From NCBI RefSeq assembly GCF_023516615.1, contig NZ_JAMGBF010000108.1:1-64000 (forward strand): DNA of 64,000 bases. The letters are read 5' to 3'. This stretch comes from Streptomyces panaciradicis (GTDB lineage: Bacteria > Actinomycetota > Actinomycetes > Streptomycetales > Streptomycetaceae). Every line of letters begins with the position of its first letter. Within the stretch, counting starts at the first letter, position 1. The translations under genes were made by a program, and so were the position numbers. Under the pieces are notes generated by a model. That model ran no database searches. It saw only the letters and a program-made list of their open reading frames with translations, and had not been told where the DNA came from. Positions 59,283 through 64,000 of the stretch are shown here, piece after piece.

Positions 59283-60152
59283 GTGAAGGGCATCATCCTG
59301 GCCGGCGGCAATGGCACGAGGCTCCATCCGATCACTCTCGGGGTCTCCAAGCAAATGCTCCCGGTCTACGACAAGCCGATGATTTACTACCCGCTTTCGG
59401 CGCTCATGCTGGCGGGGATCACCGAAATCGAGATCATCACCACGCCCGGGGACGCGGAGATGTTCCGGCGGCTGCTGGGCGACGGCTCCTGGCTGGGCAT
59501 CACCCTGACCTACGCCGAGCAGGACAAGCCCCGCGGGCTGGCGGACGCGTTCCTGGTCTCCGCCGACCACATCGGCGACGACTCCGTCGCCCTGGTGCTG
59601 GGCGACAACATCTTCCACGGCTACGAGTTCGGGCCCATGCTCCAGCGGGCCGCGCAGGACATCGAGGGCTGCGTCCTGTTCGGCTACCAGGTCCGCGACC
59701 CCGAGCGCTACGGCGTGGGCACCCTGGACGAGCAGGGCCGGCTCGTCGCCCTGGAGGAAAAGCCCGCCCACCCCGCCACCAACCTGGCCATCACCGGCCT
59801 GTACCTGTACGACAACCAGGTCGTCGACATCGCCCGCCGGCTGCGGCCCTCCGAACGCGGCGAGCTGGAGATCACCGACCTCAACCGCGTCTACCTCGAG
59901 CGCGGCCAGGCCCGCCTGATCCCCCTGGGGCGCGGCTTCGTCTGGCTGGACACCGGCACCCACGACGCGCTCATGGAGGCCGGCGACTACGTCCAGGTGC
60001 TCGAGCACCGCCAGGGCGTGCGCATCGCCTGCCTGGAGGAGATCGCCTGGCGCATGGGCTACATCGACCGGGAGTCCTGCTACCGGCTCGGCAGCCGCCT
60101 GGCCCACTCCTCCTACGGCCAGTACGTCATGGAGATGGCCCAGGCCGGCTGA
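59283..60152 (+). CDS. rmlA: Glucose-1-phosphate thymidylyltransferase
   Basis: A 289-residue RmlA. The opening G-I-I-L-A-G-G-N-G-T-R-L-H-P and G-V-S-K-Q-M-L-P-V-Y-D-K-P-M are diagnostic, as is V-L-G-D-N-I-F-H-G. It makes dTDP-glucose from glucose-1-phosphate and dTTP, the first step to the cluster's sugars. GTG 59283 follows GAGGAGGCGCC. It starts a short operon with the next glycosyltransferase. Confidence 0.93.
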   Translation: MKGIILAGGNGTRLHPITLGVSKQMLPVYDKPMIYYPLSALMLAGITEIEIITTPGDAEMFRRLLGDGSWLGITLTYAEQDKPRGLADAFLVSADHIGDDSVALVLGDNIFHGYEFGPMLQRAAQDIEGCVLFGYQVRDPERYGVGTLDEQGRLVALEEKPAHPATNLAITGLYLYDNQVVDIARRLRPSERGELEITDLNRVYLERGQARLIPLGRGFVWLDTGTHDALMEAGDYVQVLEHRQGVRIACLEEIAWRMGYIDRESCYRLGSRLAHSSYGQYVMEMAQAG

Positions 60153-60212
60153 AGCCCCCGCAAACCGCGCACCGCACGCTCCCGCCCCGCAACGGAAAGA
60201 AGTGCGAAGCCC

Positions 60213-61286
60213 ATGAAAATACTGTTCACCGTCGGGGGCAGCCAGGCGGCCGTCTTCGGCGTCGCCCCGCTCGCCGCCGCCGCCCGCAACGCCGGCCACG
60301 AGATCCTGCTGGCCGCCGACGAACCGCTGATGGCGGCCGCCCAGTCCGTCGGCCTGCCCGCCGTCTGCATCACTCCTGAGCGCATGCGCTACGGCCAGGA
60401 CGCGCTGACGGCGGCCGGCCGCATCGACGCGCTGCTGGAACTGACCGGGCAGTGGAGCCCCGACCTCGTCGTCGGCGGCCTGTCCCACGTGCCCAGGGTG
60501 CTCGCCGCGCAGCTGAAGGTGCCCTACGTCCGCCACATCTGGCACATCGCCCCCATGGCCCGCCGCGACGCCACCGCGGTGGCCGAACTGGCCCCCCAGC
60601 TTGAGCGCCTGGGCCTGACCGAACTGCCGGACCCCGACCTGTTCATCGACCTGTGCCCGCCCCCGCTGCGCCCGCCCGGCGCCCCGGCCGCGCGGGCGAT
60701 GCGCTGGGTGCCCCGGGTCAGCCAGCGCCGTATCGAGCCGTGGATGTACACCCGCCCCGAGGGCCGCCGCCGCGCCCTGATCACCGCCGGCACCCGCAAC
60801 CTGCTGCTGGACACCTCCGCCGGCTCGCTGCGCCCGCTGGTGCAGGAGCTGACCGACGCGGGCGTGGAGGTGCTGATCGCGGCCCTCCCCGAGGCCGCCG
60901 AACGCTACGCCGCCGAGCTGGGCGAGGTCCGCATCGGCTGGATCCCGCTGGACGTGGTCGCCCCCACCTGCGACCTCGCCGTCCACCACGGCGGTGCCAC
61001 CACGGCCATGACGCTCCTGAACGCCGGCGTGCCCCAGCTGATCGTGCCCGACAACGGCTACGGCAAGGCCGTCGCCGAGGCCATCAGCGGCTACGGCGCC
61101 GCCGTCATGGTCGACCGCCACCGCCCGCAGGGACAGGACCCGCAGGCGGCGGTCGTGGCGGGCTGCCTGGAGATCCTCGGCGAGCCCCGGTACGCCCAGC
61201 GGGCCCGCGCCGTGGCCGCCCAGGCCGCCACGCTGCCCACCCCGGACGAGGTGCTGCGCGAGATCGAGGCCCTCACCGCCCGCTGA
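60213..61286 (+). CDS. GT1-family antibiotic glycosyltransferase
   Basis: A 357-residue GT-B enzyme, shorter than most: acceptor domain beginning F-T-V-G-G-S-Q-A-A-V-F-G and donor domain with A-V-H-H-G-G-A-T-T-A near residue 258. It is a paralogue of the convergent 61394 enzyme (both contain M-Y-T-R-P-E-G-R and W-I-P-x-D-V). It would attach a deoxysugar to the aglycone or to a first sugar. Confidence 0.88.
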   Translation: MKILFTVGGSQAAVFGVAPLAAAARNAGHEILLAADEPLMAAAQSVGLPAVCITPERMRYGQDALTAAGRIDALLELTGQWSPDLVVGGLSHVPRVLAAQLKVPYVRHIWHIAPMARRDATAVAELAPQLERLGLTELPDPDLFIDLCPPPLRPPGAPAARAMRWVPRVSQRRIEPWMYTRPEGRRRALITAGTRNLLLDTSAGSLRPLVQELTDAGVEVLIAALPEAAERYAAELGEVRIGWIPLDVVAPTCDLAVHHGGATTAMTLLNAGVPQLIVPDNGYGKAVAEAISGYGAAVMVDRHRPQGQDPQAAVVAGCLEILGEPRYAQRARAVAAQAATLPTPDEVLREIEALTAR

Positions 61287-61319
61287 CCTGGGAGCCCCCG
61301 CGGCGCGTGCCACGCAGCT

Positions 61320-61361
61320 CGCCCCGGGACCGACGGAGAGGTTCTCCGCGGTTCCGGGGCG
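61320..61361. terminator. Terminator between convergent glycosyltransferases
   Basis: CGCCCCGGGACCG pairs with CGGTTCCGGGGCG (one mismatch), and the inner GGAGA/TCTCC lengthens the stem. Confidence 0.7.
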
Positions 61362-61393
61362 ACTTTGCGCTGCCGGGGCCGACGTGCCGGCCG

Positions 61394-62569
61394 TCAGATG
61401 AGCGCCTCCAGCCGGGGCACGATCTCGGCGGGCGTGGGCAGCGTCGCGATCTCCTTGGCGATGAACTGCGTCCGCTCGGTGTAGCTGGGGTTCTCCAGCA
61501 GCTCCTTGCAGGCTGCGGCGATGACCTCGCCGGGCGCCTTGTCGGGCTCCTGGGCCTGCGGCCACAGCGTCTTGCCGGCGCCGAAGTCGGTGATGGCCTT
61601 GGCGATGGCCTCCCGGTGGTAGTTCGGCGGGAACTCCGGCGGGTTCTCCGGGATGACCAGCTGCGGCACGCCGTTGGCCATCAGCGTGGTGGCGGTGGTC
61701 GCCCCGCCGTGGTGGACCGCCAGGTCACAGGTGGCGGCGGTGACGTCCATCGGGATCCAGCCCACCCGCGCGGTGCCCAGCTCGGCGCCGAACCGCTCCA
61801 CCGCGCCGGGGTTCGCCGCGATCAGCGCCTCCGCGCCCAGCTTCTCCAGCTCCTTGACCAGCAGCGGCATGGACCAGCCCGGGTCGCGGAACATCAGGCT
61901 GCGGAAACCCGAGGTGATCACCACGCGCTTGCGGCCCTCGGGCCGGGTGTACATCCACCGCTCCAGCCGGCGCTGGGGGTTGCTGGGGATCCAGCGCATC
62001 GGCTGCGCGGCCGGGTCGTGCACGGGGCGCAGCGACGGCGGGGTGGAGTCCAGCAGCAGATCGGGCGTGAGCAGCCCGTCCACGCCCAGGCGCTCCATCT
62101 CCGGGCGCAGCTCCGCCTCGGCGCCGGGGTCGATACCGGTGAGCGGAATGCCCAGGTACTCGATGTGGCGCACGTAGGGGACCTTCAGGTGGGCGGCGAG
62201 CAGCATCGCGGCGTAGCTCTGCGAGCTGCCCACGACCACGTCTGGGGTCCAGTCCTTGGCCAGCTCCAGCAGGGACTTCACCCCGGCCAGGCCCATCTGC
62301 GCGAAGCCGCGGCCCTGCCCGAACATCTCCTCGTCGCCCAGCTCGCGGGGGAAGCGCAGCCCCTTGCCCGGGTTGCTGATCCGCATGAAGTGCCGGATCG
62401 GGTCGACGGTGAAGCAGAACGTGGGAAGGCCGATGGCCTCCGCGGTCTCCACCCACGGCTCGTGGGCGGCCAGCATGACGTGGTGGCCCGCGTTGCGCGC
62501 GGCCGTCGCCAGCGGGGCAGCGGCATAGTAGGTGGCCTGACTGCCCGTGGTTATGAACAGGATTTTCAT
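61394..62569 (-). CDS. GT1-family antibiotic glycosyltransferase
   Basis: A 391-residue GT-B enzyme: F-I-T-T-G-S-Q-A-T-Y-Y-A at the start, A-V-H-H-G-G-A-T-T-A-T near residue 280 as donor-site motif, and the M-Y-T-R-P-E-G-R-K-R segment shared with its 60213 paralogue. With the 38754 enzyme this makes three glycosyltransferases, so two or more sugars are likely. ATG 62569 has no strong ribosome site visible (GTGCCATG). An StrR-type operator lies 107 bases upstream. Confidence 0.88.
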   Translation of the reverse strand: MKILFITTGSQATYYAAAPLATAARNAGHHVMLAAHEPWVETAEAIGLPTFCFTVDPIRHFMRISNPGKGLRFPRELGDEEMFGQGRGFAQMGLAGVKSLLELAKDWTPDVVVGSSQSYAAMLLAAHLKVPYVRHIEYLGIPLTGIDPGAEAELRPEMERLGVDGLLTPDLLLDSTPPSLRPVHDPAAQPMRWIPSNPQRRLERWMYTRPEGRKRVVITSGFRSLMFRDPGWSMPLLVKELEKLGAEALIAANPGAVERFGAELGTARVGWIPMDVTAATCDLAVHHGGATTATTLMANGVPQLVIPENPPEFPPNYHREAIAKAITDFGAGKTLWPQAQEPDKAPGEVIAAACKELLENPSYTERTQFIAKEIATLPTPAEIVPRLEALI

Positions 62570-62675
62570 GGCACTCCGGATGCTTTTCGTGGGATGCGGC
62601 CTGCGGCATTCGCGAACTGTTCCGATGGTCCGCAGCGCGGCCGTTTTCTGTCAAACACCGGCAATTGGCAACCCC

Positions 62676-62704
62676 GTTCAGGCGCGGATTTCCCGCAGTT
62701 GAAC
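62676..62704. promoter_or_regulatory. Predicted StrR-type operator
   Basis: GTTCAGGCG-N11-CAGTTGAAC, with outer symmetry CCCGTTCA / TGAACGGG. It lies in the divergent region between the glycosyltransferase and the small unknown gene. Confidence 0.72.
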
Positions 62705-62812
62705 GGGTTATTCTCCAGGCGTCGTTGCGCACTCTTCGGCCGCTGACCATCATGAGGTCGGTACGTGTGGCCAGGAAGCCTCAGAAAACCGGATACCGAA
62801 AGTCGGTGGCAC

Positions 62813-63076
62813 ATGAACAACCTGATCTACGAAGCCCGGATGGCTCTCCGTGACGTCATGGAAGTGAACATCTACAGCCAGGGAAACGACAAGGTCTATC
62901 TGACCGTTTTCCCGGAGCTGGTCTGGGAGGGCACGGAAAAGACGCAGCCGGAGAAGGTGGTGCGCAACGTCATCGGTCTGCTGCACGACATGGACCTGGA
63001 CGTCGCCGACGGCGAGGCGTCCGTGCGCACCCTGCTGGACTCCGGCCCGGTGGAGATCGTCCGCAAGGCCGCCTGA
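62813..63076 (+). CDS. Small acidic protein of unknown function
   Basis: An 87-residue protein with mixed alpha/beta composition (V-N-I-Y-S-Q-G-N-D-K-V-Y-L-T-V-F-P-E). It has no signal peptide, no Cys and no motif I know. It stands alone between a StrR-type operator and a terminator, so it is probably a pathway gene of its own. ATG 62813 is preceded by GTCGGTGGCAC, a weak site. Confidence 0.65.
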   Translation: MNNLIYEARMALRDVMEVNIYSQGNDKVYLTVFPELVWEGTEKTQPEKVVRNVIGLLHDMDLDVADGEASVRTLLDSGPVEIVRKAA

Positions 63077-63110
63077 CCGCCCCGCCGCCCCCCTCTTTGT
63101 TCTTGTGTTG

Positions 63111-63145
63111 CGAGTGCCCGCGCCGACCACCGCCGCGGGCACTCG
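63111..63145. terminator. Bidirectional terminator
   Basis: A perfect 12-bp inverted repeat (CGAGTGCCCGCG / CGCGGGCACTCG) with an 11-base loop between convergent genes. Confidence 0.85.
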
Positions 63146-63156
63146 TCGTTGACGGC

Positions 63157-64000
63157 TCAGTGAGGGGTGCCGGCGTGATGGCCGGCGTGGAGGTGGTCGG
63201 CGGGGGAGACCACCAGGGGGCGCACCATGTGCTGCTCGTGCTCCAGCATGTGGCAGTGGTGCACGCCGCGGCCAATGGCGGGGAAGCGGACGGCGACGGT
63301 GACCAGTTCGCCCGGGGTGCCGTTGGGGCCCAGCCGGATCTCGCCCGCGGTGCCCACCCTGATGACGTCCTTCTCGCCCTGCTCGTGCGGTTCGAGTGCG
63401 GCCGCCTTCAGATACGCCACCGGTCTCGCCGTCCCGCGCACGGTGCGGTCGAAGCCGGTCACGTCGTAGTTGTCGCGGGCCAGCACCTGGAAGTGGGCCA
63501 GGTGGATGTGCATGGGGTGGGGGGAGGCGGCGAGGTTGAGGTACTTCCAGATCTCCACGCTGTCGTGGGCCACGGTGAACGCACGGCCGTCGTCGTAGTC
63601 CATGGCGGTGCGGCGCAGCGTGGTGAGCATCCCGTCGGCGTCCTTGACCTGGACGATCCCGGCGGCGGGGAAGGTGAGGCCCGCCGCCTCGGCGTCCGTC
63701 ACCTCCTCCATCTCCCACAGTTCGGGCACGTTCGCCGTACCCGGGCCGACCAGCACCACCCACCGGGGCGCGGTGTCGTGCGGCATGTCGTGGTGACTCA
63801 TCCGCTCGAACGTGGAGGAGAGCACCGTGGGCGGGGTGAACCGGGCGGGCTTGCGGTCGGCGACGCGGAACTGCATCACATCGGGTTCGAGGAGATCGTT
63901 GCGGGCGCTCGACGCGCCGGGCACCACGCCCTCCATGGTGTTGACCAGTTTCAGGGCCTGGCCGCGGAAGGCGCTGAAGTCGACGAGGACGTCGGCGCGT
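63157..64000 (-). CDS. Multicopper oxidase, N-terminus cut by window edge
   Basis: The C-terminal 280 residues of a multicopper oxidase of the CotA/bilirubin-oxidase/phenoxazinone-synthase group. Copper motifs are H-P-M-H-I-H-L-A-H-F (types 2/3 and 1) and H-H-C-H-M-L-E-H-E-Q-H-M (type 1 Cys, His and axial Met). The frame stays open to the window edge (A-D-V-L-V-D-F-S), a typical inner segment, so the start is outside. It could couple or oxidise phenols, for example to dimerise the aglycone, or be unrelated. A His-rich tail ends the protein. Confidence 0.85.
   Translation of the reverse strand, partial: RADVLVDFSAFRGQALKLVNTMEGVVPGASSARNDLLEPDVMQFRVADRKPARFTPPTVLSSTFERMSHHDMPHDTAPRWVVLVGPGTANVPELWEMEEVTDAEAAGLTFPAAGIVQVKDADGMLTTLRRTAMDYDDGRAFTVAHDSVEIWKYLNLAASPHPMHIHLAHFQVLARDNYDVTGFDRTVRGTARPVAYLKAAALEPHEQGEKDVIRVGTAGEIRLGPNGTPGELVTVAVRFPAIGRGVHHCHMLEHEQHMVRPLVVSPADHLHAGHHAGTPH

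Noticed and set aside
59094..61565. Very long minus-strand open frame (823 residues) opposite rmlA and the glycosyltransferase
   Set aside because: It is a shadow of GC-rich genes: the plus-strand products have clear family motifs, while this frame is Gly/Val/Ala/His/Gln-rich with no domain.
62813..63076. MbtH-like identity for the 87-residue protein
   Set aside because: Size is near MbtH, but the conserved Trp and Pro pattern of MbtH proteins is absent and no NRPS is in the window.

Overview
The window is very GC-rich actinobacterial DNA: third codon positions are almost all G or C, GTG starts are common, and genes overlap as ATGA or GTGA. A Streptomyces or close relative is the best guess. 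Nearly all of it is one type II polyketide gene cluster. The content points to a glycosylated angucycline-derived aromatic polyketide with a nitrogen-nitrogen group, in the kinamycin/lomaiviticin/fluostatin (diazobenzofluorene) style. That class assignment is inference from gene content; no database was searched. The cluster runs off both window edges.

Layout. (1) 0.1-4.2 kb: an acyl-CoA-dehydrogenase-like enzyme, an Sfp-type phosphopantetheinyl transferase, a broken AAA ATPase remnant and a SnoaL-like protein. (2) 4.4-12.5 kb: the polyketide core operon, with a flavin monooxygenase, a two-domain ring-opening-type oxygenase, a cyclase, ACP, C9 ketoreductase, aromatase/cyclase and two more flavin monooxygenases. 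The ketosynthase and chain-length factor usually found between cyclase and ACP are absent. (3) 12.7-15.1 kb: an alkylsulfatase-type metallo-beta-lactamase and a ribbon-helix-helix remnant. (4) 15.5-23.8 kb: a methyltransferase-like protein with an abnormal SAM loop faces an operon of ferredoxin, a 650-residue unknown, amidase, glutamine synthetase, adenylosuccinate-lyase-like enzyme and GNAT acetyltransferase. The last four are the hydrazine/glutamylhydrazide set known from fosfazinomycin and kinamycin. (5) 24-32.4 kb: regulation and protection, with an OmpR-type regulator, GH10 xylanase, neocarzinostatin-type apoprotein, VOC protein, AraC-type and StrR/ParB-type regulators, and an ABC exporter. 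(6) 32.6-40.1 kb: a gamma-glutamyl-hydrolase-like protein, an AhpD-like protein, two deoxysugar dehydratases, a secreted hydrolase with an Asp nucleophile (epoxide-hydrolase type) and a glycosyltransferase. (7) 40.3-45.3 kb: a compact operon of a 29-residue peptide, a perfect 36-bp palindrome, a SUMF1-like protein, an Fe/2-oxoglutarate dioxygenase, a second SUMF1-like protein and an MFS exporter. (8) 45.4-57 kb: more redox tailoring (PPOX-fold protein, three flavin monooxygenases, a HemY-like oxidase, SDR, NmrA-like and DsbA-like proteins), a second methyltransferase-like protein, a second AhpD-like protein and a sulfotransferase. (9) 57.4-64 kb: sugar 3,5-epimerase, 3-ketoreductase, nucleotidylyltransferase, two glycosyltransferases, a small unknown protein and a multicopper oxidase cut by the right edge.

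How it may work together. The PKS and cyclases would build a benz[a]anthracene. Flavin oxygenases and the ring-opening-type oxygenase would oxidise and contract it. The hydrazine cassette would make a glutamyl-linked hydrazine, which one of the SAM-loop-deficient methyltransferase-like proteins might attach. Sugar genes would supply a 2,6-dideoxyhexose. The apoprotein, exporters and secreted hydrolase would protect the host.

The clearest regulatory signal is a repeated palindrome, GTTCRACCG-N10/11-CRGTTGAAC, in the promoter regions before 32.6, 40.3, 52.6, 55.1 and 62.8 kb. It matches the known StrR/NovG operator, and a StrR-type regulator is encoded at 29.2-30.5 kb, so these operons look like one pathway regulon.
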